64,000 nt of DNA from Cornus controversa (taxonomy: Eukaryota > Streptophyta > Magnoliopsida > Cornales > Cornaceae), in the NCBI GenBank assembly GCA_026545225.1, contig CM048845.1, positions 52,180,033-52,244,032 on the forward strand. Reading direction: 5' to 3'. Below are positions 12,084 through 25,000 of this stretch, piece after piece. Every line of letters starts with the position of its first letter. The first letter of the stretch is position 1. The position numbers and the translations under genes were made by a program. The notes beneath the pieces were generated by a model. The model was not told the DNA's origin, did not search any database, and worked only from the letters and a program-made list of their open reading frames with translations.

Positions 12084-12515
12084 AATATTATAATTCATTT
12101 CCTAATGTTAAAAAAAAAATTTAATATACCAAAACAAACAATTGGTAATACGACTGAGAAATAATCAAGAACTCTCAAAAATGAGAATTATCCCTTCTTC
12201 CACCTCTAAAAATTATGATTTTTAATCCCATCTCTTCTTAAAAATATAAAAAAATCTATCTCCAAATATATAGTAAAATTTCTAATTGAATTGGAGTAGT
12301 TGAGAAGTTCTTGCTCAAGTTTTTTCTTAATTGATTGAATCAGGATCCTGGCAAACATCACAGGCTAAAGGTATTCTTTCTATGCCATTAACAATTATAG
12401 CTCTTCAAAAAAAAAAAATTCATATGCTTTATAAAAGAATCCATAATTAGTCTATGCTGGACTAAATAAAAGCAATCCTTCTGCTTGCAAGTCTCACCAG
12501 TTCCATCACGCAGCA

Positions 12516-12608
12516 TAAATTTTTTACTTATGATGTGAAACTAAAGCATTTAGGCTTGTAACTCTTGAAATATGCACCTGTTTTAACATCATAAGTAAAA
12601 AAATTGAA
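12516..12608 (+). repeat. Short inverted repeat
   Basis: AAATTTTTTACTTATGATGT at about 12517-12537 is nearly the reverse complement of ACATCATAAGTAAAAAAATT at about 12588-12607, with a ~50 bp spacer. Confidence 0.7.
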
Positions 12609-14264
12609 AATGAATGAAAGAGAAAATCCCAAAAATAAAAATAAAAAATCACTGTTAGATTTAAATTGTTTGATGCTTTGATATTGGGACTACTGGACTA
12701 TATATATAGTTTTAATTTTGATATTTTTATTGGCAATATTGCCTCAGTGAATCGAAGGCAAAATTGGTCTGTTCGTTATAAAGATTAGTATTACCCGTGT
12801 AGCTATGTTATACCTGTGTAGGAATCGAGACGTTCAAGATCAATATTACCAATTGTTTGTTTTGGTATATTAATTATTATTATTACATTAGGAAAATAAT
12901 TTCAAAATTAAAACATACAGACAATGGTTTTGTGATTTTAGTAAAACAGGTAGGTGGGTTTGCTTAGTGGTCGTTAGATTTAATCTAATGGTCACTAATC
13001 AAAGTGTGGATAAAATCTCTTGCTCACTGCTGACCAAGTGATCAATACTCTATATATATATACAAACATGAAATTGGCTTTCCTGTATTCATCATTTTTG
13101 ATGGTTTTTATTTTGATTAATAGATAGATCTTGTTTTCTTGAACAATCCTTGAAAGCTTGGTTGCGAACCGTTGGGTTGATTGACAGAAAATTGATTTTG
13201 AAATTTTAAATTTTTGAAACTTGAAATTGGGCATTTTTTATTTCGGTCGCGAGAGGGGGAGATTTTGGTACCAATGCATAGCTTAGATCGATATGAGTTC
13301 AATGGTATATTCATACATGAGGTTTGGTGGCCGGAGGTGGCCTGAAAATTGTGGCTCCACGGTTGGGCGTGCAACAATCAGTTGCAGAAAAAGGAGGAAG
13401 AAGAAGGAAGAAAAAAAAAGGGGGGGCCATGTGCGTCGCCGGCCAGGGACCGGGTAAAGTTCATTGGGTCCCACTCGCCGGGCCCAGTCCAAAATATTTT
13501 AATATTTTTTTAATTGTTTTTCTAATTGATTTTAAATTGGAAAAATAAGAAAATTAATTTTTAAAATTACTTTTAAATTCCATAAAATTTTTGAAAAATT
13601 TATTTAATCTTTTAGGGACAAAATACTCTTGGGTTTTAAATTTCAAGTGAAAATGAGCTTCCCTCATGGTTAAATTGGTTTCAAAAGTATGCCTTAATGT
13701 TTGATTTTCATTTCCTTCTATTTAGGAAATATTTTTTAAATGTCTGAAAAATTCCCATAAATTTAAAATAATCTCTTGGGAGTAGAATGCACTTTGGTTT
13801 TAAATTTCAAGTCAGAATGAGGTTCCCTTGTGGTTAAAGTAGTATAAAAAGTGTCTCAAAACTAGATTTTTATTTTCTTTTATTTTGGAAAATTTTGAAA
13901 ATTTTCAAACAATTTCAGAAATATAATTTAAGACTTTTAAAAATAGATTTTTCATGGAAACCTAGGATTAGAGCTAGGTTTAGATACTTGATGTTTAAAT
14001 TGAGGCGTTGGCTTTTATTGTGGGCTTTCTTTTAATAAATTCTTTAATTTCCTTTAATTGTTTATTTGCTTGAATAAATGTTCTTGATTAATTGTATGGT
14101 GTTTAAAATAATTTGTGGGAGTATGTTAAACTCATTTACGTTCATAGTATGTTGTGTTATTTTATTTGTTTAAATTAATAAATGGGATGATAGGAATTAT
14201 ATTATATTAATTAACATATTTTTAAGCATGTTAGATTTTTATTTAAATGTTAATTGCAAAGGCG

Positions 14265-14800
14265 TGTCGGGATGGCCTAATACCTAATAAGGTATCTATA
14301 CATTGTATTTGGCATGTCAGGATTGCCAAGGCGTGTCGGGATTGCCTAATACCAAATAAGGTATCTATACATTATATTTGGCATGTCAGGATTGCCAAGG
14401 CGTGTCGGTATCACCTAATACCTAATAAGCTATCTATACATTATATTCGGTATGTTAGGATTGTCGAGGCATGTCAGGATCACCTAATACCTAATAAGGT
14501 ATCTATACATTGTATTTGGCATGTCAGGATTGTCAAGACATGTCGGGATTGCCTGATACCTAATAAGGTATCTATACATTATATTTGGCATAACAGGATT
14601 GCTAGGCGTGTCGAGACTACCTAATACCTAATAAGGTATCTATACATTATATTCGGTATGTTAAGATTGACGAGGCATGTCAGGATCACCTAATACCTAA
14701 TAAGGTATCTATACATTATATTTGGCATGTCAGGATTACCAGGGCATGTCAAGATTGCCTAATACCTTATAAGATATCTTTATATTTTATTTGGGCCATG
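14265..14800 (+). repeat. ~69-bp tandem repeat in E2 3' LTR, about 8 units
   Basis: Same unit as at 7787-8170. GGTATCT cores fall near 14292, 14361, 14430, 14499, 14568, 14636, 14704 and 14772, a very even 68-69 bp step. Two more units than in the 5' LTR of the same element. Confidence 0.9.
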
Positions 14801-15733
14801 TCAAGATTGCCTAATATCTAATAAGAAAGTTCTCATTATATATTCGAGCATGTTAGGATTGCTTCTTGTATAGACTTAAAACTGGTTTGCACTTGCATTG
14901 AGATAATTGATGGGTTAGTGTAGTGTGTGGGGTGGCTCTATTCTTGGGTCACATGGTTAATTGGGGATATATTTATTAGCTGATGGGTTATATTTAATTA
15001 TATAGAAACATAAATTTGTTATTTTGAAAAAGGATTATTGGTGGAGGCAGGATAGGTTTGCCTAATACCTTGTAAGGTATTTGTAAAATATATGGAGGAA
15101 GGCATGGTAGGGTTGCCTAGAATCTAATTAGAAACTTAGAGTGTTCAGACATGTTAGGATTGCCTATGGTTTGAACTTAGAAACCGTTCTACCTTTATTG
15201 TGATAATGAGTGGGTTGGTTCAGAACATAGTTCTACTTACTTCTAAGATAGGAGATTAAATGGCTAAACGGTATAATTATATCTATATGTCTTTACTGTC
15301 CTCTTATATAAGGTATGTTTATCGGTTCTCTGATTGGGTTGTAGTAGAGAGAACTTGCTTGTGGGTTTAAACTACTTTGTTGATATTTCAGGTTCTAGAT
15401 AGTTTCCACCTCAAGGTTAGAGCGTGGCGATAATCTATTTCTTACCAGACTTTAGTTTTGGGACTTAGATCTTTTCGTAAAGTATTTACTTTTATGATTT
15501 TTCGTTAAGGGGTCCTTAGGCTACGAGACTTCCAAGTTGTATCATTTCGACTAGTACAATCTTATTTAATATTATTATTTATTTCATTTAGACTTTACTT
15601 TCTGTATTTATAATTCTTTTTCTTTTGTCATTTTATTCTATGCCTGTTTGCTATCAGTTGTAGATATCCCTTATGTTTTATATGTGAGATTGGCTTACTC
15701 ATAAATAAAACTTGTAGGGGGTATTGCACCAAA

Positions 15734-17491
15734 ACTGTCATTTAATGTCTTGGTACATTTTATCCTCACCTGGGTGTACTGAAAACTCTAAACTGTGGGC
15801 CTCAGTCATCACTACCCTCCTCAAATCATCATTGGGAGGAAGCACTAACCGCCTCTTGTACCTCAATCCTCCACCTATACCCACTGTATAGAACGGTACC
15901 TCACTAGATTTCTGGTCAGCCACTTTCTCTATGCACTATGGGTTAGTAATCTGATCTGTAATTACTCTCCAATTGATAGCAAGTGTAACCATTATACACA
16001 CTACAAAAGCGTCAATGCTACTCAAGCCATTCCACTCTGCTTCAAATAGGATAGAAAGACTAGCATTGGGTCAGCGACTAAGTGCATTAGCTACTACATT
16101 TGCTTTCCCTGAGTGGTATTGGATGGAAAAGTGATAATCTTTTATGAATTCTAACCAACTGCGCTGCCTCATATTCAGCTCCTTCTGTCATAATAGATAC
16201 TGCAAACTCTTGTGGTCGCTGAACAATTTGAAGGTCTCACCCAAGAGGTAATGCCTCTAAATTTTTAAAGCAAACACCATGGCTGCCAACTCTAGATCAT
16301 GAGTAGGGTAATTAAGCTCGTGAGGCTTAAGCTTATGTGAACCATATGATATTAGCCTCGCCTCCTGCATCAACACATATCCCAAACCCTGCATTGATGC
16401 ATCGGTGTATACCAAGTACTTAATTCCGTTCTGAGGGGTAGCTAGGACAGGTGCAATTGTCAACTTGTTTTTCAACTCATCAAATGCCCCTTGGCAAAGA
16501 TCATCCCAAATGAAAGGCAAACCCTTTTTAGTTAGATGGGTGAGCGGACTAGCAATCTTGGAGAAGCCCTGAATGAACCTACGGTAATAACCAGCTAACC
16601 CAAAAAAACTATGAATCTCTGAAGGTGAGGTAGGTTGGCCCCATTCTAAAACTGCTGGCTCTTTACTTGGGTCTACTACTATCCCCTTCTTAGATACTAC
16701 ATGACCCAAGAACTTCACCTCCTTCTGCTAGAAATCACACTTCTCAAACTTTGCATACAACTGATGGTCTCTCAGTGTCTGCAGAATAATACTAAGACAT
16801 CTGGCGTGATCCTTCTCTGACCTAGAATAAACCAGAATGTCATCGATGAAGACAATAACAAACTAATTTAAGTAGGCTTTGAACACTCTGTTAATCAAAT
16901 CCATGAAAACAGCTGGGGCATTTGTCAACCCAAATGTCATAACTCGAAACTCATAAGACCCATATCTGGTAAGAAAGGTTGTCTTCAGTACGTCATATTC
17001 CCTTACTCGAAGCTGATGATACCCGGATCTCAAATCTATCTTTGAGAAGTAGGTGGCTCCCCTCAGCTAATCGAACAGATCATCAATCCTTGGCAACGGG
17101 TACTTGTTGTAGATTGTGACCTTATTTAACTCTCTATAGTCTATACAAAGGCGAAGAGACCCATCCTTCTTTTCAAAAATAATACCGGTGCTCCCCATGA
17201 TGAAGTACTCCTACAAATAAACTTTTGACTGAGAAGTTGCTGAATCTAGTCTTTCAACTCCCTCATTTCCATAGGCGCCATACTGTATGGAGCCCTAGCA
17301 ATAGGTCTAGTGCCTAGGGCTAAATCAATCTCACGACTCAGTGGTAGTTCTGAAATTTCCTGAAACACATCTTGGAAGTCTCGCACCACTGGAATGAAAT
17401 CTATAGAAACTATAATTCCCTCTAGAGACTCCTCACTAATAAACAACAAGTGAGTGCTAGACCCTCCATTTGATTGTGACATAACAAACAA
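15734..17491 (-). pseudogene. E1 reverse transcriptase, RNase H and N-terminal integrase
   Basis: Minus strand, from 17491 down. A linker with LSREIDLALGTRPIARAPYS leads into RT. A frameshifted RT palm includes [11 protein letters not shown] near 16835-16860, so the catalytic aspartate pair is intact. Then come [31 protein letters not shown] (connection) and RNase H with [15 protein letters not shown] and [12 protein letters not shown] (16257-16718). A decayed RNase H end follows, then the H-H half of the integrase zinc domain (SVHPGEDKMYQDIK). The frame continues across the E2 insertion into the C-C half at 5794. Multiple stops and frameshifts make it non-functional. Confidence 0.85.
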
Positions 17492-17704
17492 CTACATCTC
17501 TTGGCCCGGTATAGCAAAAATGATTGCCTTATCATGGCAATTAACCTGGGCATGATAGCACAATAACCAATCCATCTCGAGTGTGGCATCATATGAATTC
17601 ATGTCCAAAATAAATAGTTCTGCCATGAATCTGAGTCTGCCAATGTCTATAGTGACCTGACTACAACATTCCCATAAAACCATACCAACCCCCAATTATG
17701 TAGT
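17492..17704 (-). pseudogene. E1 protease, C-terminal part
   Basis: 67-codon minus-strand frame with GRLRFMAELFILDMNSYDATLEMDWL, the segment after the active site of gypsy aspartic proteases. The N-terminal part with the active site lies at 32079-32252, separated by E3. Joining the two across one TSD copy keeps the frame. Confidence 0.8.
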
Positions 17705-19091
17705 TGATAAGTGTTCAATACTATGCATTTGAACCTTATTTATTGCATATGTTAGTCCCGTTATTACGTTTACTGAGGTACGTTTACGGTATTTTTGTGT
17801 TTTTTGATGTATTGTAGATTTTGTACTAAAAGGAGCAATGTTTGAGGCCATTTGCAGTTGAAGAGCAGAATTCATAAATGAAGCTAAGGCATCTCGATAA
17901 ATCGAAATCTCGATTGATCAAGATCGAGACATGCATTTTGATTAATCAAAATCTCGATCAATCAAGATTCCAATCTCGATCAATCGAGATTCTGCAGACC
18001 CACTTGCCCACTTGCTCACTTGCTCTCCCACTTGCAACAAAATCCACTTTTTTGCACGACTTGAATGGATTTTCTGACTTAAAGAAGACACATGGAGATA
18101 TTATTGATTTAGTTGGTATATATATTGCAATATATATATATATGGTGGGTCCCAAGGATGGAAAGTAGCCAAATATGCACAAAAAGAGCCATTTCTCTCA
18201 TATATCACATACCATACATTAGAGACTTTCGGGAGAGGAGAAGGAGAAGCTGAACCAGACCTTGAAGCTTCATTTTCTCCATCAATGGAAGAGTGCAAGG
18301 TTGCCATGATCAACTAACTTCTTTACTAGGATGTGGGTGAAACCCCTAGCCATGTAAACTTGTTCATTTTTGTAGCATCATTTGGGATTTGTATTTAAAT
18401 ATTGATTACTTAGTCTAGTGATGATGTACACTTATACATTTCTTAGATATAATCATATGATGTTGTTTTTATTCTTGTCTTAGAGTAGAATCCATCTTAT
18501 GAATGCACAACACTTGCATCTTCTACAAAAAGTGTAAGTGATGGCTAAGCAATGGTGTTTAAATGGAATGTGTTGTTCTTGCTTGTATAAACCATGCCAA
18601 GATGAGGTAGTTTGGATGCATTTAGCTTCACTTAGAGAGTAGGGTAATTAGTTAGGTTGAAGAACTATGCTTGTTAAAGATGGGTTATGATAGGTTGGAA
18701 AACACATTGATTTTTTGATATGTTATTGAGGTCACAAGCCTAATGACATTGTTAGGCATTTCATTTTATAAATCGCAAGCTTGCTACATTTATGACATGT
18801 GAATGGCTAGTGGTGGAAACCACCCCTAGTTCTCTCTCCCAACTTACAACTCTTTAAATTTAGTGTTTTTATATTTCATGCAATAGTTTTACAACAAAAA
18901 TCAAAACCTTGTTTGTAGAATTAAAGTGGAATTAATCTCTCTTCAAGACAATTAACAACTTGTCCTCGTGGGATTGATACCCTCTATATAGAACTGTATC
19001 TGCAAAGATTCGTGCTCTTGCGAGTGGTTAAATTATATTTTGAAAAAGGGCAAAAATAAACTTACAATTACAATCAAGTTTAGCCACATCA
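17705..19091 (+). repeat. E3 5' LTR
   Basis: Begins TGATAAGTGTTCAATA and ends GTTTAGCCACATCA before the PBS. At 17898-17995 it holds a cluster of TCGATCAATCGA-type quasi-palindromes with more sequence than the 3' LTR, which accounts for most of the 26-bp length difference. Confidence 0.92.
17898..17995 (+). repeat. Cluster of TCGATCAATCGA-type quasi-palindromes (5' LTR)
   Basis: Five-base arms TCGAT/ATCGA around a 2-base centre, repeated several times with single-base variants (TTGATTAATCAA etc.). The equivalent in the 3' LTR is 30898-30973 and another cluster is at 26671-26921. Confidence 0.8.
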
Positions 19092-19097
19092 AAATTT

Positions 19098-19115
19098 TGG
19101 CGCCGTTGTCGGGGA
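19098..19115 (+). promoter_or_regulatory. E3 primer-binding site (tRNA-Asp type)
   Basis: TGGCGCCGTTGTCGGGGA, six bases after the LTR; the usual site for Athila elements, differing by one base from the common TGGCGCCGTTGCCGGGGA. Confidence 0.9.
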
Positions 19116-19359
19116 CTACGGTTTAATTGTCGCCATTGAAAGATTAAATCTAGTTTAATTCTTAGGTTAGAAATTCTTTCATTCTTTTTTTTTGTATATA
19201 TCTTGTGCTTATCTCTTAAATTGCTTGATTTTAGGTATACCACATAGTGGGCATCTCAAAGACTCAAGGTTGGACCCTTTGTGAGTATAAAGTCTAAAAT
19301 TTGTGGATTTGAGTAATTTTTTTATTTTGCATATTGAGGTGTTGTTTTACTTTTAATGC

Positions 19360-20542
19360 ATGCTAGGTAGACGGTCATTGTCACTTCCTTTGCTTCCGTT
19401 TAATATTGAACTTGAACGAACACTTAGACAACGTAGAGGAACCTCTAGGGACCCTATATTGCCTAGCACTGAAAACATGGAACCAAATGATGGACAACCT
19501 CCCGGACTACCTCCATTTAATCATGAACAACAACCTCCACCTCCTCCTCCTCAAGGGGAATTGCTTATGGACTTTTATCTTTCGACTACATTTGAAGTAC
19601 CTTAATGTATTCAATTTCCTGATGTAGCGACAAAATCAATTTGAAATAAAGTCCTCCACCATCAATTTTCTTAATAGCTTCCATGGTTTCCTAAATGAAG
19701 ATCCATACCGGCATTTAGATTACTTCCTTTCTGTGTGTTCCACCATTCGGGTACCACAGTTTACGGAGGATGATCTAAAGCTTCGTATGTTTCCATTCTC
19801 CCTAAAGGATAAAGCTAGAAGTTGGTTCATTTCCTTAGAACCTAACTCAATCCATTCTTGGGAGGAAATGCAAATTGAATTCTTAAAAAAATACTTCCCA
19901 ATGGGAAAGATGAGTGATATTCAGCGAGCAATCACCGGATTCATCCAAATTGATCAAGAACAATTTTATGAGACTTGGGAGAGATTAAAAGATCTTCTTA
20001 AATCTTGTCCGCACCATGCTGTCCTAAAATGTCAGCTAGTGCAAAGCTTTTATGATGGGGTAAGTGAGCAACATAAGCAAATGATAGATTCCGCTTGCGG
20101 AGGTGGATACCTTTTGAAAAGCCCAGATAATGCATGGAAACTTTTTCAAACCTTAAGTAATAATTCAGCTCAACGCTCCTCTACTAGAAAAGGGAAATCC
20201 ACCCAACCTTGTAGAGGAGTGCATGAGATTTCAAGGGTAGATGAGGTTGCTATGCAAGTAGAAGCCTTAACCCGAAAAATGGACCAAATCATGAAAAATG
20301 GGCTGACTACTCCAAGCCAACCTGTTCAAAATCAGGAAGGGTGTTCATTTTGCTATAACACTTCACATTATGTGCGAGATTGTCCTATTGTTGGTCAATC
20401 TCCCGATTATGCTCAAGAACAAGCGAATGCCGTGTATTCTAAATAGATTAATGATCCATATTCAAATACCTACAATCCTGGTTACAAGAATCATCCGGCA
20501 TTTTCATAGAAATCTCAAGAACCAAGTCCCTCTTTTCAAGGG
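19360..20542 (+). pseudogene. E3 gag (Athila-like nucleocapsid protein)
   Basis: Gag forms the virus-like particle core. A first frame starts at 19360 (MLGRRSLSLPLL, then a proline-rich stretch) and stops at 19603-19605. The conserved core resumes at 19733-20446 with LKLRMFPFSLKDKARSWF, PNSIHSWEEM, FYETWERLKDLLKSCPHH and QSFYDGVSEQ, the signature of Athila gag. A zinc knuckle CSFCYNTSHYVRDC of form CX2CX4HX4C lies at about 20342-20383. A TAG stop at 20444-20446 and another near 20508 interrupt the frame. The coding sequence is then cut at 20542/20543 by a solo LTR and resumes near 22040. Confidence 0.88.
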
Positions 20543-22036
20543 TGATTCGTGTGTGAGTGTGACTCAAAAAGTATACCAATTAAAAATTTCCACACTTCGC
20601 AATAGAACGAATTCCTTGCAGAATAGGGCTATCGAAAGGGGTATCGTACCTCAGGGATTATGGTCTGATGAGTTGGAATACGGAACTAATTCTAATTAAA
20701 TTTATAAGAAAAGAGTTCTAATTTTTAAACTAATTAAAAAGATAAAATAAAATAAATCAAAGTAAACAAGATAGTGAAGATAATAAGAGAGAAACCTAGG
20801 GTGTTTGACTTCACCACTAACTCCACAACCAATGGTCAATTGAATCAACTATAGGGGAATTACATCATGCATAAGTGGTGTCGGTGGCTACAAGCTCACC
20901 TTCATCTGTCAAGAAGATAACATATGATTAAGGCTAAGCCATGGACTATCTTCGATTGGCATGGGCCATCTGCCTAACTACTCTAATCTAGGGTGCAGTA
21001 TGGTTCATCTTCTCTAGGCATAATCCATCAAAGCTCATAACAATATATTCAGTGATTACCATTGTGTAATAATCTCTCTCATGATCACAGAAAACAAGAG
21101 GGATTGAGTTCAATAACAACAACTAAATATCTAAGACAAGATAAGAAATCATTGAAATTGAATTTACAAGACTTTTATTGCTCAATTCTATAATAAGAAT
21201 CCTCACAATTACACAATCTATGCATGTATATAAAGGTCCCCAATAATTAAAACAATCAAACCATTGATGCTTTGTTAGGGCTACATCAAAACCCTAGTGG
21301 ATGAACTAGCCGCTCATGGTAGAAGAAGAAGCTTCAACTGTTGAGGAAGAAGACATCATCTTTCTGAATTATGCGTCTGACTATGTTCTCCAATGGCTCT
21401 GCAATATGTTTCTGTTCTCTTCTCAGCCCTCTCAGACTCTCCAATCTCTATGTGTAAGCTCTCTCAACTCTGCCTCCAAGTCTTCACTTTATTCTCCAAG
21501 AGAATACACCAAAGTCCTAATCCAATTAGGAATAAATTAGGGTTTCCCGCAGCACTAATCAGGTGGGTTTTTCCTGCTGACTTCGGCCCAACTTTTGACC
21601 CACTAGAAGTCCGATTTACGGAATTTTCGTGAAATACAAAAGTGTGCAGAATCAAATTTCGTTCAACCCCACTGAAGAATTATGTCGATTTGAGGCTTGG
21701 AAATAAGACTTCTGGTCCGTTTTCCAAAACGGGATTAAGACTGCATTATGCGCAGATTTGGGCTTCAGGCCCGAAACCTTCTTAAGCTGCTGTAATTCTC
21801 TTGGACCTCTTTCTTGGGCTGATTTGAGTTGAAATAAATGGTTGAGTGAATCTCCTTGATGTAGGCTTCATCTCACCATCTTGGATGTCTTCTTTAAAAG
21901 CCCAAAAACTTGGTTTTAACTGAAATAATCATTAAGGCCCTGAAAATACAGAAAACACTAAAACAAAGTAAAATCACAAAATAATCTATCACTAAGAGAA
22001 TAAAATACATAAGTTAAGAGGCTAGAATGCGTAACA
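20543..22036 (-). mobile_element. Probable solo LTR inside E3 gag
   Basis: A 1494-bp block with no homology to gag interrupts it. The block starts TGATTCGTGTGTGAG and ends GCGTAACA, thus TG...CA; on the minus strand it would start TGTTACGCATTCTAG, like LTRs of Tat/Athila-type elements (inference). Flanks are tcaagg on the left and ttcaacg on the right, a near but imperfect TSD. It has no PBS, PPT or coding sequence. The small ORFs at 21316-21655 are not conserved. Confidence 0.6.
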
Positions 22037-22039
22037 TTC

Positions 22040-25000
22040 AACGCCGATCAAAGGGCAAAATTCCTTTAATTCCCAATCTCAACAGCCTCAATATAGGCCA
22101 AATCCTCAACCTTACCATCAAAGATCCAACTACCAACAACCACCAGCTCCTCTGAGAAGCCAAGGCTTTGAGGAAAGAGTGATAATAAATCTTGAGGCTA
22201 ATACTCACTTGTTGAAATCTCACTCCCAATCAATCTCTAAGCTTGAAGCTAACGCTCAGTCTATGGTTAGGTTAGAAGCTCAAATCGGGCAACTAGATAA
22301 TGCCTTGAATAGAAGAGAGGAAGGTAAGTTGCCAAGTCAACCGGTGGCAAATCCTAAGGGTGTTCATGTGATGGATGATTCTCCTTCATCTTCTTGTAAT
22401 GCTCCTCCGGAGCAAGTAATATCAATCACCACCTTAAGGAGTGGTAAAATCATAAATTTCAAGGTCAGGGAAGAGAAAAAGGAATCCAATGAGCAATCCA
22501 AAAATCCAAAAGAATCCCAATCAAATCCAAATGTGTCTCCTTCAAATCCAAATTTGAACAAAGTCCCACAAAATCCAAAAAGAAAGGCAATTGAAGTTGT
22601 GTCACAATCTATTCCAAATCTTGACACCTCTTTTGAACCTTCGGTTCCTTTTCCTCAAAGATTGAAGAAACCTTCTCATTTTGGGAAGCAAGGAGAGAAA
22701 ATTCAAGACATGATGGAGATCTTCAAACAAGTAAAGATCATTCTCCCTCTCCTTGATGCTATCCGACAAATTTCCTCCTATGCTAAATTCTTGAAGGACT
22801 TGTGCACTCAAAAATGCAAATTTAGGAACAATGTTCCTAAGAAAGTCCTCCTAACTGATCAAGTAAGCTCCATTTTCCAACATCAAGCCCCTCCTAAATT
22901 CAAAGATCTGGGTGCTCCAACCATTTCATGCACCATCGAAAAGCAAGCTTTTGAAAAGGCACTTCTTGATTTAGGGGCTAGTGTCAATTTGCTTCCATTC
23001 TTAGTTTACTAACAATTAGGTTTGGGGGAACTTAAGCCCACCGCAGTTGTGTTGCAACTTGCCGACCGCTCGGTGAAGCAACCATGTGGCATCATTGAGG
23101 ATATGATAATTCAAGTGGACAAATTTTACTTTCCGGTGGACTTCATAGTCCTTGACACGGAACCGGTCTAAAATCCAAATAGACATATTCCTATCATTCT
23201 AGGTTGTCCATTTTTGGCCACGGCAAATGCTTGCGTTAATTGCCGTACCGGAGTAATGGACATCTCTTTCGGGAAAATGAAAGTCTGCTTGAACATCTTT
23301 AATGCTTCTCACCACACATCCGACGACGAAATTGAATGCTTTTGTGTTGATGTAGTGGAAGATCTCGTTCAAGAAGCGCTTCCTTCCATTCTTTCTAAGG
23401 ATCCTCTAGAGGCATGCCTAAGTCAGTTCAACTGTGATGATTATGACATTGAGCAATCCATTTGTGAAGTTAATTCAATGCTCGATGTCACGACCGTCAT
23501 GGATTTGCCTAAATAGAGAGTTCCGAGAGAACCTTTGCCTCCTTTATCCAATACTTCCCAAACTCCTTCTCTAATTTCCCCACCACAACTTGAGCTCAAG
23601 CCTTTACCGGCTACACTCAAGTATATTTTGTTGGGTTCTAATGAAACCCTTCCAGTCATTATTGTTTCCAATCTCACCAATGATCAAGAGATGGAACTTC
23701 TAAAAGTGCTAAAAGAGCACAAGGAAACAATAGGATGGAGTGTGGCAAATATTAAGGGAATAGATCCTTCTATTTGTATGCACCGCATACACTTGGAAGA
23801 AGATGCAAAGACCTCAAGAGAGGCACAACGTCGATTAAATCCAAATATGAAAGACGTTGTAATGAAGGAGGTTGTGAAGTTGCTAGATGCGGGAATCATT
23901 TACCCCATCTCAGATAGTAAGTGGGTTAGTCCCACTCAAGTGGTTCCTAAGAAGTTCGATATTACGGTGCAACCAAATGATAAGGGTAAATTGGTTCCCC
24001 AACGCACCACCACGGGATGGAGAGTTTGCATAGATTATCAGAAACTAAATTCAGCAACTCAAAAAGATCACTTCTCTCTTCCATTTATTGATCAAATCTT
24101 AGAGAGATTAGCTGGTCAAAGTTTTTATTGCTTCTTAGATGGATATTCCAGCTATAATCAGGTTGCTATAGACCCAAGGGACCAAGAGAAAACCAGCTTT
24201 TCATGTCCTTTCGGCACATTCTCTTATAGAAGCATGCCCTTTGGATTGTGAAATGCACCGGCGACTTTTCAACGGTGTATGATGTCTATCTTTTTGGACA
24301 TGGTGGAAAATTTCTTGGAAGTGTTCATAGATGATTTCTCCATGTTTGGACCTTCATTCTAATCATGCCTCCAAAATCTATCCCGTGTTCTCACACGATG
24401 TTAAGAAACCAATCTAATCCTCAGTTGGGAAAAGAGCAATTTTATGGTTCAAGAGGGCATTGTCCTAGGGCACATTGTGTCTAAGAGAGGAATTGAGGTT
24501 GACAAAGCCAAGGTAGAACTTATTTCCAAACTTCTTCCACCATCAACGGTGAGAGACATTCGTTCATTCCTTGGGCATGCGGGCTTTTATCGTCGTTTCA
24601 TCAAAGACTTTAGCAAGATCTCTCAGCCTTTGTGTCACCTTCTTAAAAAAGAGTCTTGTTTTACCTTTGATGAAGTGTGCCTTAACGCTTTTGAAAAGCT
24701 CCGCACCATGCTTACAACCGCTCCAATTCTCATCCCTCCAAATTGGGCTCTCCCATTTGAGATCATGTGTGATGTATCCGATTATGCTATGGGTGTGGTC
24801 TTAGGGCAACGGGTAGACAAATTACCACATGTTATCTACTATACAAGTAAAACCCTTTTCGAGGCTCAAATCAATTATACCACAATGGAAAAGGAGTTTT
24901 TTGCGGTAGTATTTGCCTTGGACAAATTTCGAGCTTATCTATTAGGTTCCAAGGTCATTGTCTATTCAGACCATGTTGCCCTCCGGCATCTTTTGGCCAA

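Larger units (their letters stand above)
10692..13050 (+). mobile_element. DNA transposon with ~150-bp or longer TIRs (Mutator-like?)
   Basis: The left end (10692-10842) and right end (12898-13050) are inverted copies about 150 bp long, sharing GAGTAnTGAT at the tip and TTTATCCACACTTTGATTAG inside. The E2 5' LTR lacks this block at the matching site near 6530, so it inserted after E2. Long TIRs suggest a Mutator-like element, but the AT-rich flank hides any 9-bp TSD and no transposase is visible. A further match, 12092-12152 against 12849-12900 inverted, suggests the TIRs were once about 210 bp with the left one interrupted. Confidence 0.75.
5795..15728 (+). mobile_element. E2: internally deleted Ty3/gypsy retrotransposon nested in E1 integrase
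   Basis: Two long LTRs (5795-9083 and 10026-15728, the second enlarged by an insertion) flank a 942-bp internal region. A 5-bp TSD, ccaaa, lies at 5790-5794 and 15729-15733. LTR starts, gag start (MPPYRRRN) and integrase tail resemble E1, so E2 is a relative of E1 in opposite orientation. Most of gag-pol is missing, making it non-autonomous. Confidence 0.92.
10026..15728 (+). repeat. E2 3' LTR, interrupted by a long-TIR transposon
   Basis: Begins tgaataaccc, a decayed TGTAATACCCC, after the polypurine-like TTTTTTTAGGTGTGAAGAA, and ends TATTGCA at the TSD. Without the insert at 10692-13050 it is about 3.34 kb, close to the 5' LTR. Confidence 0.9.
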
